From the NCBI GenBank assembly GCA_964464035.1, contig CAYXEN010000007.1, forward strand, positions 1 through 64,000: a stretch of DNA of 64,000 nt, given 5' to 3'. This stretch comes from CAYXEN01 sp964464035. Lineage in GTDB: Bacteria > Krumholzibacteriota > Krumholzibacteriia > WVZY01. Positions 9,629-18,596 of the stretch are shown here, piece after piece (position 1 is the stretch's first letter; the number at the start of each line of letters is the position of its first letter). The notes beneath the pieces are model-generated. The model made no database searches. It had not been told where the DNA came from and saw only the letters and a list, made by a program, of their open reading frames with translations. The translations under genes were made by a program, and so were the position numbers.

Positions 9629-9678
9629 CCTTTATCGCCTTTCCGGGCCGGCACGCCGGCTCGACTACGCGTGAAGCG

Positions 9679-10824
9679 TCACCGGCAAAGCAGGCTTGCG
9701 AACAATTCTTCCCGGCCCGCATTCATCCCGGCCAGAGTGAACCTCTCCTCCACGAGTTTCCTGCCCGTGTTCCCGAACTCCTTCATTCTCACTGTATTAC
9801 CGAGAAGGTCCAGGATCGCCCTCGCCAGACCGGCCGCGTCGAGCGGGGGCACGAGGATCCCGTTCACCCCGTCCTCGACCAGTTCCCGCATGCTTCCCAC
9901 GTCCGTCGCCACAACGGGAAGCCCCGAGGCCATGGCCTCCAATACGGCGTTGGGAAACGCTTCCGTCCGTGACGACAGGACGAAGAGATCCGCTTCACGA
10001 AGAACCCCCGGTACGTCATCGCGCACGCCGGTGAAGACCACTCTGTCTCCGATACCTAGTCTCCCGGCGAGTTCCTCGAGCTCCCTCCTCTGCGGGCCGT
10101 CACCCACCACCAGGAACCTCGCGTCCCGTCGCTCGCGGGCCACGCGCGCGCACGCCTCGAGAAAAACGTCTATGCACTTGAGCGGCTTGAGCGAGGCGAC
10201 CGTCACGATCAATGTTTCGCTCCCGCCTATCCCCAGGGATTCCCTGATCCCTGCATCCGGTCCGTCCGGTCGGTACTCGCTCACGTCGACCCCGTTGTGA
10301 ATCACCGTGATCCTGTCCCTGGGAACACCCTCGCGGGAGACGAGGTAATCGCGGTGCGAGTCCGCCACGGCTATGAAACGGTCCGCTTTTCCGAGCCAGG
10401 GCTTGAGATACCACTTGATCAGCTTGCCGCCCTCCGGCGTGCCGGTTGCATGGACGGAAACGATCCATGCCCGCACCTTTCCGCTCCTCTTCGCCAGCGA
10501 GGAAAATATCACCGTATTGGGATGAAGGAAAGAATATATGAGCTCGATCCTCTCCTTCGCAAGAATGCCCGCGAACCGCCGGTAAGCGGTGAAATCGTAC
10601 TTGTGCCCGAGGAGGTTCTCGTAGAAGGCGAACCCCAGCTCCTTGAAAGCATCGCCGAAGTACCCGCCTTTCTTGAGACAGCACACGACGACGTCGAAAT
10701 GGTCGCGGTCGAGTGAAGACACGAAGTCGAAGAGCTTCTTTTCCAGCCCGCCCATGTCGATGCTGTTGTCGAGCAGCATTATCCTGTGCTTGCCGCCGCA
10801 TCTTTCTATTGTTTTTTCAGACAT
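9679..10824 (-). CDS. GT4 family glycosyltransferase, first gene of the polysaccharide cluster
   Basis: A 381-residue GT-B enzyme with a clear set of GT4 features: DMGGLEKKLFDFVSSL (the glycine-rich acceptor loop), VIHNGVDVSEYRPDG, LIVTVASLKPLKCIDVFL, and LSSRTEAFPNAVLEAMASGL with the E-x7-E donor motif. It most resembles enzymes that build cell-surface polysaccharides. It is the most upstream gene of the minus-strand cluster, with about 210 bases before the divergent queF gene, so the operon promoter probably lies there, though I see no convincing -35/-10 pair. Confidence 0.9.
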   Translation of the reverse strand: MSEKTIERCGGKHRIMLLDNSIDMGGLEKKLFDFVSSLDRDHFDVVVCCLKKGGYFGDAFKELGFAFYENLLGHKYDFTAYRRFAGILAKERIELIYSFLHPNTVIFSSLAKRSGKVRAWIVSVHATGTPEGGKLIKWYLKPWLGKADRFIAVADSHRDYLVSREGVPRDRITVIHNGVDVSEYRPDGPDAGIRESLGIGGSETLIVTVASLKPLKCIDVFLEACARVARERRDARFLVVGDGPQRRELEELAGRLGIGDRVVFTGVRDDVPGVLREADLFVLSSRTEAFPNAVLEAMASGLPVVATDVGSMRELVEDGVNGILVPPLDAAGLARAILDLLGNTVRMKEFGNTGRKLVEERFTLAGMNAGREELFASLLCR

Positions 10825-11040
10825 TTCTCATTGCCTACCAGATCGATCTTCGCTGTCGATTCCACGCCCGGGCGCGACCGGCCGGGACGAATCCTAGCAT
10901 AAAACGGTCCTGAATATAATGCTAACATATTCAGCAACTTGCGCTTGTACACACCGGACGACTATTCTTGCACATTCGCAGGCAAGGGAGTAGATTATGG
11001 GGAAAACAGGGCGGGGTCTTGCAGAAAGAAACGGAGAGAA

Positions 11041-11412
11041 ATGCCGACGAAACCATCGAAATCCATCGAAACTTTCCCCAACCCCAATCCAGACAGGGAC
11101 TACGTCATAAGCATGGAATGCCCCGAGTTCACCTGCTTGTGTCCCCGGACGGGCCAACCGGACTTCGCCACCATCCGGATCCGCTACGTCCCCGACGAGC
11201 TCTGCGTGGAGCTCAAATCCCTCAAGCTCTACTTGTGGTCCTACCGGGACGAGGGAGCCTTTCACGAAGCTGTCGTCAACAGGATTCTCGACGACCTCAA
11301 GGAGGCGTGCAAACCCCGCTTCATGGAAGTGACGGGTGATTTCTACGTTCGCGGAGGAATTCATACGAAGGTGACGGCTTCATTCGGTCGCCCACCGGAT
11401 TCCAAGGCCTGA
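11041..11412 (+). CDS. queF: NADPH-dependent 7-cyano-7-deazaguanine (preQ0) reductase QueF
   Basis: A 123-residue single-domain QueF of the Bacillus type. It reduces the nitrile of preQ0 to preQ1 in queuosine biosynthesis. Key segments are EFTCLCPRTGQPDFATI, containing the catalytic Cys34 that forms the thioimide with preQ0, and CVELKSLKLYLWSYRDEG, containing the substrate-binding Glu and the E-S/L-K-S-L-K motif. The start used is ATG 11041, behind GGAGAG; the longer frame from 10939 adds a non-family-like extension. I looked for a preQ1 riboswitch upstream and could not support one. No other que gene is in the window. Confidence 0.95.
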   Translation: MPTKPSKSIETFPNPNPDRDYVISMECPEFTCLCPRTGQPDFATIRIRYVPDELCVELKSLKLYLWSYRDEGAFHEAVVNRILDDLKEACKPRFMEVTGDFYVRGGIHTKVTASFGRPPDSKA

Positions 11413-11417
11413 TTTCG

Positions 11418-11438
11418 ACCGGGACACGCGGTTTTTTT
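11418..11438 (+). terminator. Weak intrinsic terminator after queF
   Basis: A short ACCG/CGGT stem (11418-11421 with 11429-11432) is followed by a run of seven T residues. The stem is only 4 bp, so this is weak. It lies between the stop of queF and the stop of the convergent pcm gene. Confidence 0.35.
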
Positions 11439-12226
11439 CACTCATCATCCCCGCCTACCATGGGCACGAAGCGGACGCTCGTCACCGAGCGCTTTCTTAT
11501 TTTCCCGCCCGTCTTCTCGAGAAGCACCAGCTCCTGAACGAACTTACCGACCGGGATCACCATCCTGCCCCCCTCGGCCAGCTGGTCGACGAGAGGCCGC
11601 GGAATCGTCTCCGGGGCGGCGGTCACGATGATTGCGTCGAACGGCGCTTCCTCGGGCCAGCCCTTGTAACCATCCCCTATTCTGACTTCTACGTTCCTGT
11701 AGCCCAGTCGCCCGAGGAGTTCCCTCGCCCTTTCCCCCAGAGGCTTCACGATCTCGATGGTATAAACCCGATCGACCAGTTCCGCCAGAACGGCGGATTG
11801 ATAGCCCGAGCCGGTCCCTATCTCGAGCACCTTGTCGGCGGGTTCGAGGGCGAGGAGTTCCGTCATCAGGGCCACGATGTACGGCTGGGAAATGGTCTGC
11901 TCGTATCCTATCGGCAGCGGAGTATCCTCGTACGCCTCCCCGGCTTCTTCTGGAGGAACGAAGAGATGCCGAGGCACTTTCTTCATGGCGGCGAGGACTT
12001 TCGGATCCTTGATCCCCCTTTTCTCGATCTGCCTCTTCACCATCCCGAGGCGTTCGGTCCTCATTGCATCCTCGTCCTTCCGCGGAACCTTCATGCCTTT
12101 CTCCTTTTCGATGCCGCGCTCGGTGTTGCATCGGCTTGATGCAACCGCGATGAAGAGAAAAAGAAGAGCACCGGCCGGCAGCAAGATCCCTATGTACCTG
12201 CATCTTCTCGACAATGACTTCGACAT
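11438..12226 (-). CDS. pcm: Protein-L-isoaspartate O-methyltransferase, with N-terminal export signal or anchor
   Basis: The enzyme methylates L-isoaspartyl residues in damaged proteins using S-adenosylmethionine. Family motifs are clear: VPRHLFVPPE, QTISQPYIVALMTELL, VLEIGTGSGYQSAVLAEL (the SAM-binding motif I), and FDAIIVTAAPETIP. From the ATG at 12226 the protein is 262 residues and starts with a basic stretch and a 20-residue hydrophobic helix (about residues 11-31), so it would be exported or membrane-anchored. An internal ATG at 12094, behind AAGGAG, would give the usual cytosolic length of 218 residues; that site may be fortuitous, since it codes for E-K-E-K-G. Both forms could be made. 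Confidence 0.9.
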   Translation of the reverse strand: MSKSLSRRCRYIGILLPAGALLFLFIAVASSRCNTERGIEKEKGMKVPRKDEDAMRTERLGMVKRQIEKRGIKDPKVLAAMKKVPRHLFVPPEEAGEAYEDTPLPIGYEQTISQPYIVALMTELLALEPADKVLEIGTGSGYQSAVLAELVDRVYTIEIVKPLGERARELLGRLGYRNVEVRIGDGYKGWPEEAPFDAIIVTAAPETIPRPLVDQLAEGGRMVIPVGKFVQELVLLEKTGGKIRKRSVTSVRFVPMVGGDDE

Positions 12227-12428
12227 GAGAACGGACGATGAGAATCTCGGCCAGGGTCAAGCTAACACAAATCGTCTCCCGCCTCAACAAACCAAGAGAG
12301 ATCCTCATGCAGCACGATGGGAGAAGCCCAGGGACCTTTTCACGGTGGGAGACGTATTTGTCGTCATCACAACAGATTGCGCGGATGAACACGTACCCGA
12401 ATCCCACTGCGTCCAATTAATGATAGCC

Positions 12429-12457
12429 TTGCCTGATCGATTTTAGTAGAATATTAT
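12429..12457 (+). promoter_or_regulatory. Predicted sigma70-type promoter of the Crp/Fnr gene
   Basis: TTGCCT at 12429-12434 and TATTAT at 12452-12457 are separated by 17 bases, and the predicted transcript start is about 15 bases before the ATG at 12479. The region is also AT-richer than its surroundings. Confidence 0.5.
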
Positions 12458-12478
12458 GGAAAGCAGAGGGGGTGTTCC

Positions 12479-13174
12479 ATGCCGATGATTACTGATTGCA
12501 GGGATTGTCCCGCATTCAAGACTGGGATTTTCGCCGGACTGACAGTTGAAGAGCGCGAGAATGCCATCTGCATCATGCAGAGAAGGGAATACAAGAAAAG
12601 GCGCCCGATCTTCGAAGAGGGCGAATCCTCACACCGAGTCTTCACCATCCGATCAGGCCTGGTCAAAGTCTACAAGAACGTAAGGGGCAAGCGGGCCCAG
12701 GTTCTCAACATTCACGGTCCGGGAGAGCTCCTGGGCATCGAGGCGATAATGGATTCGCGATACCGAACGAGCGCCGAAGCCCTAACCAAATGCGAGATAT
12801 GTGACTGCACCGGGGAGGATTTCAAGTCGATCCTCAAGAACAAACCTTCCGTCTCCATAAGAGTGAGCGACCTCCTGTACAAGGACATGACCAAGGTGCA
12901 TTACTTTCTCTGCAATATCGGGACGAAGAAGGCCTACTCCCGGATGGCTTGCGCACTGCTGTTCTTTCATTCCAAGATGGAGGCCAAGTTGTCGCCTTCC
13001 TCGTTCAACCTGCCGGTCATGAGGCACGAGTTGAGCGAACTGATAGGAGTATCCGCCGAGACCATCAGCCGGCAACTCAAGAGAATGGTTGGCGAAAGAG
13101 TCATCAAACTCGAAAACAAGAAAGTAACCGTAATCGACCAAGAAAGACTGCTGGAGATAGCGAACGAAGACTGA
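12479..13174 (+). CDS. Crp/Fnr family transcriptional regulator
   Basis: A 231-residue regulator. Residues about 15-130 form the cyclic-nucleotide-binding-like beta-barrel (RRPIFEEGESSHRVFTIRSG, GPGELLGIEAIMDS). Residues about 150-230 form a winged helix with the recognition helix in LSELIGVSAETISRQLKRM. Cysteines C7 and C10 sit at the N-terminus (DCRDCPAF), as in Fnr-type proteins, and three more occur near residues 105-110 (KCEICDC). The spacing does not match the four-Cys iron-sulfur set of E. coli FNR, so oxygen sensing by a cluster is possible but unproven. The arginine expected for cAMP binding is not obvious. It is a single gene with its own promoter; targets are unknown. Confidence 0.9.
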   Translation: MPMITDCRDCPAFKTGIFAGLTVEERENAICIMQRREYKKRRPIFEEGESSHRVFTIRSGLVKVYKNVRGKRAQVLNIHGPGELLGIEAIMDSRYRTSAEALTKCEICDCTGEDFKSILKNKPSVSIRVSDLLYKDMTKVHYFLCNIGTKKAYSRMACALLFFHSKMEAKLSPSSFNLPVMRHELSELIGVSAETISRQLKRMVGERVIKLENKKVTVIDQERLLEIANED

Positions 13175-13325
13175 AGCCGGCGTCTTTTTCGCTTGTTTCG
13201 CTCTCCCCTCTGGCCTAACTTACCTATCACGGGTCATGGTACGCCGTTTCCCAGAACGGCGCCGTACGCGAAAGAAGCGGCCTTCGCGGTACCTTCGACC
13301 CCGGAGTCTCCATTTCGAGCAACCG

Positions 13326-14462
13326 ATGAGCAAGAAAACCAGCATCGTAACAATAAGCAAATGTCCAAGTTATGAATATGGCCGGGTCGAGGCCGCCATC
13401 CATGCCGCACTGGAGCCCCTCGGAGGAATCAGGGAATTCGTAAGCCCTGGAGACGTCGTTCTCCTGAAGATAAACCTTCTGGCCGCCAAAGCCCCCGAAA
13501 GAGGCATAACCACGCACCCGGTCGTCCTCGAGGCGGTGGCGCGCGAAGTGATGCGCGCGGGCGGAAAAGTCGTCGTAGGCGACAGTCCCGCGGGAGTACT
13601 CAAGGGAATCAAGCGTTTCTGGAAGAACACCGGAGTGGGCCCGGCGGTGGAGCGCCTGGGCGGCGAGCTCGTAAAGTTCGAGGGATCCGGCACCAAGGAG
13701 TATCGTTCAAACGGCAGGACTTATCATCTCACGTCATTCCTGGACAGGGTGGACGTCGTGATCAACCTGCCGAAGTTGAAAACGCACGGCCTCACCCTTT
13801 TTACCGGCGCGGTGAAGAACTGCTTCGGTCTCGTACCCGGGTTCCAGAAGTCGGAGTTCCACAAAGCGGCCCCCAAGGTCGAGCCTTTTTCCAACCTGCT
13901 CGTCGACGTCTTCGGTTTCGCGCGGCCGAGATTGAACATCATGGACGGGGTCCTCGGGCTCGAGGGCAACGGGCCGTCCACGAGTGGATCGGCCAGGGAG
14001 GTCGGCCTGCTGCTCGCTTCCCCCGACGCCGTAGCCATGGACGCCGTGGCTGCGCGTATCATCGGCCTCGAGGAAGGCGTCGTTGCGACCACCCGGATAG
14101 CGGCTTCACGGGGTCTCGGGGAGGGGGAGCTTCGAGCCATAGCCGTCGAGGGGGCGGACCTCGACGAGATCGCGATCGGCGATTACAAGCTGCCCTCGAA
14201 CTATTATCTCAACTTCATCCCCACCGCGCTGGTCAAGCTGTTGGGCCGTTTCGTCTGGGTCCGGCCGAAGGCGGAATCTTCCAAGTGCACCGGTTGCGGC
14301 ATATGCATCAAGAACTGTCCGGTCGACGCGATGACTCCCAACCGGCACAGGATCCCGGAGATCGACTACTCTCTTTGCATAAGCTGCCTGAGTTGCGACG
14401 AGTCCTGCCCCGAGGACGCAATCGAACAGAAGGTGAGCTGGCTGGCGAGAAAGCTCACCTAG
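13326..14462 (+). CDS. DUF362 protein with C-terminal two-[4Fe-4S] ferredoxin domain
   Basis: A 378-residue protein. The first 300 residues are a DUF362 domain (SYEYGRVEAAIHAALEPLGG, VVLLKINLLAAKAPE, TGAVKNCFGLVPGFQKSEFH). Residues about 315-375 carry two cluster-binding motifs of the bacterial ferredoxin type: CTGCGICIKNCPVDAMTPN and CISCLSCDESCPEDA. The family is widespread in anaerobes and of uncertain function; an electron-transfer or metallo-assembly role is usual speculation. The start used is ATG 13326; the upstream extension is Arg-rich and not family-like. Flanked by a regulator and an MscS gene with gaps over 100 bases, so it may be monocistronic. Confidence 0.85.
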   Translation: MSKKTSIVTISKCPSYEYGRVEAAIHAALEPLGGIREFVSPGDVVLLKINLLAAKAPERGITTHPVVLEAVAREVMRAGGKVVVGDSPAGVLKGIKRFWKNTGVGPAVERLGGELVKFEGSGTKEYRSNGRTYHLTSFLDRVDVVINLPKLKTHGLTLFTGAVKNCFGLVPGFQKSEFHKAAPKVEPFSNLLVDVFGFARPRLNIMDGVLGLEGNGPSTSGSAREVGLLLASPDAVAMDAVAARIIGLEEGVVATTRIAASRGLGEGELRAIAVEGADLDEIAIGDYKLPSNYYLNFIPTALVKLLGRFVWVRPKAESSKCTGCGICIKNCPVDAMTPNRHRIPEIDYSLCISCLSCDESCPEDAIEQKVSWLARKLT

Positions 14463-14569
14463 ACGGCTCCGCCGGAGGCCGCCCCCGCCCTCCCGGGCGC
14501 GGCGACGAACTAATCCCTTTCAAACAACCCGTTCCTTTGCTATAAGTGGCTGTAACCAGGAGGTCGATC

Positions 14570-15595
14570 ATGAAGGATCTCATAATAGCGGCTTCGATAA
14601 CGGCCGGCAGCTTCATCCTCGGATTGATCATCGAGAAGATAGTGCTCGCCCGGATCGCCAAACTCACGGAGAAAACCAAGTGGAGACTGGACGACGTGGT
14701 GCTCGGCTCCCTGCGCGGTGTCATGGTGACTCTCTTCACTCTCTTCGGCCTCCGCGCCTCCGTCCCTTACCTCCCCTTCTCCCCCGGGATCGAGTCGGTT
14801 CTCTCCAAAGTGGTGCTGGTGGCGATTCTCCTCGCCGTCACCGTACTGGGCATGCGTCTCCTTGGAAGACTGACCGTCATGTACGCGAACACAGTGCTTC
14901 CCGCTTCGACGAGCATCTTCAAGAACATCGTCAACATCATAGTTCTCGTGTTCGGGCTCCTCATGATCTTTCAGACCCTCGGCATAAACATAACGCCGAT
15001 GATCACCGCCCTGGGAGTGGGCGGTCTCGCCGTCGCGCTGGCCTTGCAGGATACGCTGTCGAACCTCTTTGCCGGCTTGCACCTGATAGCGGTGAAACAA
15101 ATCCGCCCCAACGACTACGTGAAACTCAACACGGGAGAAGAGGGATACGTCGTGGACATCGGCTGGAGGAACACGACGATAAGGATGCTGCGGAACAACC
15201 TCATCATCGTGCCGAACACCGTAATCGCATCGTCGATCATAACCAACTACTTCCTTCCCGAGAAGACTCTCTCTACTTCCGTCGAGGTAGGAGTCAGCTA
15301 CGCGAGCGACCTGGATAAGGTTGAAAAAGTCACCAAGGAGGTGGCGAGGAACATCCTCGCCGAGGTTCCCGGGGGAGTTCCCGATTTCGAGCCCATCTTC
15401 AGGTACTATGCCTTCGACGACTCGAGCATCAACTTCAGGGTCATCCTGCGAAGCAAGGAATTCGTCGACCAATACCTTCTCCGGCACGAGTTCATCAAGG
15501 CGCTGCACAAGCGCTTCAACGAAGAAGGAATAGAGATTCCTTTCCCCATCCGAACGGTCTACATGCACGAAGAAGGTGTGACGGAGAAAGCTTGA
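14570..15595 (+). CDS. MscS family mechanosensitive ion channel
   Basis: A 341-residue membrane protein. Several hydrophobic segments (about 1-30, 45-65, 75-100, 120-150) lead into the pore helix and beta-domain region ALGVGGLAVALALQDTLSNL, the glycine/alanine-rich TM3 of MscS channels, followed by the KQIRPNDYVKL and NTTIRMLRNNLIIVPNT segments of the cytoplasmic beta-domain. Such channels release solutes on hypo-osmotic shock. The start at 14570 is set by an AGGAGG site at 14558-14563. Confidence 0.9.
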   Translation: MKDLIIAASITAGSFILGLIIEKIVLARIAKLTEKTKWRLDDVVLGSLRGVMVTLFTLFGLRASVPYLPFSPGIESVLSKVVLVAILLAVTVLGMRLLGRLTVMYANTVLPASTSIFKNIVNIIVLVFGLLMIFQTLGINITPMITALGVGGLAVALALQDTLSNLFAGLHLIAVKQIRPNDYVKLNTGEEGYVVDIGWRNTTIRMLRNNLIIVPNTVIASSIITNYFLPEKTLSTSVEVGVSYASDLDKVEKVTKEVARNILAEVPGGVPDFEPIFRYYAFDDSSINFRVILRSKEFVDQYLLRHEFIKALHKRFNEEGIEIPFPIRTVYMHEEGVTEKA

Positions 15596-15611
15596 GATTC
15601 CATCCCGCCGA

Positions 15612-16328
15612 TCAGAGTTTGTGGAAGAGAATCGCCTTCTTGACCCGCGCGATGCAGTCCGTCACGTCTATCTCCCGGGGACAACAATCCGTGCAGTTGA
15701 AAATCGTATGGCACCTCCACGCCCCGTCCCGGTCGTTTATGACCTCGAAGCGCTCGGCGGCTCCCTCGTCCCTGCTGTCCAGGATGAAGCGGGCCGCCTG
15801 TACCATGGCCGCGGGCCCTAGATAATCCTCGTTCGCCCAGAACGAGGGGCACGACGAGGTGCAGCTGGCGCAGAGAATGCACTTGGAAGGCTCGTCCACC
15901 TCGAGCCTGTCCTCGGGGCTCTGGATCCTCTCCCGGGTGGGCGGTGGCGACTTGGTTATGAGGTAAGGCTTTATCGACTCGTACTTCTTGAAGAACGGCT
16001 CCATGTCCACGACGAGATCCTTCACCACCTTGAATCCCCTGAGCGGCCTGATGTTCACCTTGCGGGGATTCTTGAGGTCCTGCATCAGGATCTGGCAGGC
16101 AAGCCCGTTCATGCCGTTGATCTCCATCGCATCGGAGCCGCAGACCCCGTGCGCACACGATTTGCGAAGTGTCAACGTGCCGTCGATTTCGTCCTTGATC
16201 CTCAAGAGCACGTCGAGCACCCTCTCCTTGGGATCCACTTCGAGAGTGTATTCCTTGTATTGCGGTCTCTGATCCTTTTCGGGATCGAAACGCAGTATGC
16301 GAAAAGTCGTTTTCATTTCCTGATTCAA
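15612..16328 (-). CDS. sdhB: Succinate dehydrogenase/fumarate reductase iron-sulfur subunit
   Basis: A 238-residue SdhB/FrdB. It carries the [2Fe-2S] ligands in KSCAHGVCGSDAMEING with the distal GLAC, the [4Fe-4S] motif CILCASCTSSCP, and the third cluster motif CHTIFNCTDCCP. It relays electrons from the SdhA flavin to the quinone site formed with the membrane anchors. Last gene of the minus-strand sdhCDAB operon, 59 bases after sdhA. Confidence 0.95.
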   Translation of the reverse strand: MNQEMKTTFRILRFDPEKDQRPQYKEYTLEVDPKERVLDVLLRIKDEIDGTLTLRKSCAHGVCGSDAMEINGMNGLACQILMQDLKNPRKVNIRPLRGFKVVKDLVVDMEPFFKKYESIKPYLITKSPPPTRERIQSPEDRLEVDEPSKCILCASCTSSCPSFWANEDYLGPAAMVQAARFILDSRDEGAAERFEVINDRDGAWRCHTIFNCTDCCPREIDVTDCIARVKKAILFHKL

Positions 16329-16387
16329 CCCCTTTCCAGCGCGTCGCGCCAGGGCCCTCGGGCCCGATCGTGGTTACACCGCGGTTA

Positions 16388-18112
16388 TCAGTATTTCCTT
16401 TCCTTCGGTTGGAAGCGCGTGATCGAAACAGGCTTGAACCTGAATTCCACTTCTTCCCCCTTCTTGTAAGCCAGCGTGTGCTTGAGCCAGTTCGCATCGT
16501 CCCGTTTGGGGAAATCCTCGCGGAAGTGCGCACCCCTGCTCTCTTCCCGCGCAGCAGCGGAGCGTATTATTACTTCGGAGAACTCGAGCATCGATCCCAG
16601 TTCGAAAGCTTCCAAGAGCTCGGTGTTGAATCTCCTGCCCTTGTCGTCGATGCTCACGGAATGGTACCTGTCCCTGAGCTCCTTGACTTTCTCCAGTGCC
16701 GCGTCGAGCGACTTTCTTTGCCTGAAGACGGAAACGTTGTCCATCATCGTATCCTGGAGTTCTTTTCTCAAGACCGCGACCTTCTCCTTGCCGGTGCTCG
16801 TCCTGATCTTCTCCAGGTTCTCGGTGATCGGCGCGGCGCATTTCTCGTCGAGGGGATGGAAATCGATCTCTTTGACGTAGGAACCCATGTGGCGCCCCGC
16901 CCGGCGCCCGAAGACGTTGATGTCGAGGAGTGAATTCGTCCCCAGCCGGTTCGCCCCGTGGACCGACACGCATGCGCATTCCCCCGCGGCGTAGAGGCCG
17001 CTTACGGGAGTGTTGCGCTCGTCAGATATCACACGTCCGTCTATGTCGGTGGGGATGCCCCCCATTGCGTAATGGCAAGTGGGTTGCACCGGAATCGGCT
17101 CGACCACCGGGTCGACGCCGAGATAGGTGCGCGCGAACATCGTGATGTCGGGGAGCTTCTCCTTTATAGCCTTTTCGCCCAGCTGCCTGATATCGAGGTA
17201 GACATAGTCCTTGCCTCCAATGCCCCTGCCCTCCCTTATCTCCTGGTATATGCACCTCGACACCATGTCCCTCGGCGCCAGGTCCTTTATCGTGGGAGCG
17301 TATTTCTCCATGAAGCGTTCGCCCTTGTCGTTGAGAAGGATGCCGCCTTCACCCCTCGCCGCCTCGGTGATGAGGATCCCCAGCTTGTAGCATCCCGTCG
17401 GGTGGAACTGGACGAACTCCATGTCCTCCAGCGGAACCCCGCGACGGTAGAGAATGCTCATCCCGTCGCCGGTATAAGAGTACGCGTTGGAAGTCGTACG
17501 GTACGCCCTCCCGTAGCCCCCGGTGGCGAAGCAGACCGCCTTGGCTTGGAATACGTGCATCTCGCCTGTGGCTATCTCGACGGCCACGACTCCCTTGCAC
17601 ACGTTGTCCTCTATTATGCAGTCCACCACCATGAACTCGGGGAATATCCTCACGTTGTTCTTTATGCATTGCTGGTAGAGAGTCTGGAGGATCATGTGCC
17701 CGGTCCGGTCCGCGCTGTAGCACGCTCTCTTGACCGGCACCTTGCCGAAATCCCTGGTATGCCCGCCGAAAGGCCTCTGGCCTATGAGTCCCTTGGCGTT
17801 ACGGGAGAAAGGCAATCCCATGTGCTCGAGTTCGTAGACGATCTCGATCGCTTCCTTGCACATCACTTCGATCGCGTCCTGGTCGCCGAGGTAGTCGCTG
17901 CCCTTGACCGTATCGAACATGTGCCACTCCCAGTTGTCCTCCTCCTCGTTTCCCAGAGCGGCGCTCACCCCGCCTTGAGCCGCTCCCGTGTGCGAGCGCA
18001 CGGGGTAAAGCTTCGTCACCACCGCCACGTCGGCGTGCTTGGCCGCTTCCAGGGCGGCACGCAAGGCCGCGCCGCCTGCGCCAACGATCACCACGTCATG
18101 TTTGTGTATCAT
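16388..18112 (-). CDS. sdhA: Succinate dehydrogenase/fumarate reductase flavoprotein subunit
   Basis: A 574-residue SdhA/FrdA. The N-terminus has the FAD dinucleotide-binding motif VVIVGAGGAALRAALEA. RSHTGAAQGG contains His41, the covalent FAD attachment residue. Further family segments are FVQFHPTGCY, GEGGILLNDKGERFMEKYAP, and GLYAAGECACVSVHGANRLG with the active-site arginine region nearby. It oxidises succinate or reduces fumarate at the inner face of the cytoplasmic membrane. The direction in vivo cannot be read from sequence; two short separate anchors suggest a typical four-subunit SDH. Encoded between sdhD and sdhB. Confidence 0.96.
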   Translation of the reverse strand: MIHKHDVVIVGAGGAALRAALEAAKHADVAVVTKLYPVRSHTGAAQGGVSAALGNEEEDNWEWHMFDTVKGSDYLGDQDAIEVMCKEAIEIVYELEHMGLPFSRNAKGLIGQRPFGGHTRDFGKVPVKRACYSADRTGHMILQTLYQQCIKNNVRIFPEFMVVDCIIEDNVCKGVVAVEIATGEMHVFQAKAVCFATGGYGRAYRTTSNAYSYTGDGMSILYRRGVPLEDMEFVQFHPTGCYKLGILITEAARGEGGILLNDKGERFMEKYAPTIKDLAPRDMVSRCIYQEIREGRGIGGKDYVYLDIRQLGEKAIKEKLPDITMFARTYLGVDPVVEPIPVQPTCHYAMGGIPTDIDGRVISDERNTPVSGLYAAGECACVSVHGANRLGTNSLLDINVFGRRAGRHMGSYVKEIDFHPLDEKCAAPITENLEKIRTSTGKEKVAVLRKELQDTMMDNVSVFRQRKSLDAALEKVKELRDRYHSVSIDDKGRRFNTELLEAFELGSMLEFSEVIIRSAAAREESRGAHFREDFPKRDDANWLKHTLAYKKGEEVEFRFKPVSITRFQPKERKY

Positions 18113-18218
18113 CTCGAAACTCCTTCTCTATCTTCATCGTTCAACAGATCTCAGCGATGAAAAATACGTTTCATACTCCTGATCGCTTCGCCCGGACCCG
18201 CCTTCTCCTCTCCCGGCG

Positions 18219-18578
18219 CTACGACGCCTGGAAAGACAATATCGTCACGCTTCCCAGGAGGAAGAGCAGAGAAGCCAGGATGAAAGCGAAACTCACCCAG
18301 AATATCCTCGCACCGTTGGAACGAATGTAATCGTCGGCCACCATCTTGAAGCCGTAGAACCCGTGCCAGAGGGCGAGAATGAGAAATCCCTCGTCGAAAA
18401 TCTTCCACAGAGGGTTGGAGAAGCGATCGGCGACCCACTTGTAGGTTATATCGCTGGATCTCACGTAGAAATGCATGATGAAGAAGTGAAAAAGCAGCAT
18501 CAACAAGAGGACGACCCCGCTCACTCTCTGAAAGAACCAACTCAACAGCCCGCTGTTACTGCTTCCTTTGAAGCTCAT
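18219..18578 (-). CDS. sdhD: Succinate dehydrogenase membrane anchor subunit
   Basis: A 119-residue protein with three predicted membrane segments (about 13-38, 65-85, 92-114). It begins with a conserved-looking LLSWFFQRVSGVVLLLMLLF segment, where the R-V-S-G motif helps build the quinone site, and has FHFFIMHFY and ALWHGFYGFKM, with the His expected to ligate heme b. It lies 18 bases downstream of sdhC and 106 bases before sdhA. Confidence 0.85.
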   Translation of the reverse strand: MSFKGSSNSGLLSWFFQRVSGVVLLLMLLFHFFIMHFYVRSSDITYKWVADRFSNPLWKIFDEGFLILALWHGFYGFKMVADDYIRSNGARIFWVSFAFILASLLFLLGSVTILSFQAS

Positions 18579-18596
18579 TTCCTTACTCCTTTATGC

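Noticed and set aside
8318..10300. Long plus-strand open frame of 660 codons opposite the deacetylase and glycosyltransferase genes
   Set aside because: It is a mirror of real minus-strand genes caused by GC-rich codon use; the product is Arg/Pro-rich with no domain, signal or ribosome site.
10825..11040. preQ1 riboswitch upstream of queF
   Set aside because: I could not find a convincing H-type pseudoknot pattern of class I or II; only generic AT-rich sequence is visible.
12479..13174. Fnr-type [4Fe-4S] sensor
   Set aside because: C7 and C10 are present, but the other two cysteines are not at FNR-like spacing, so only Crp/Fnr family membership is claimed.
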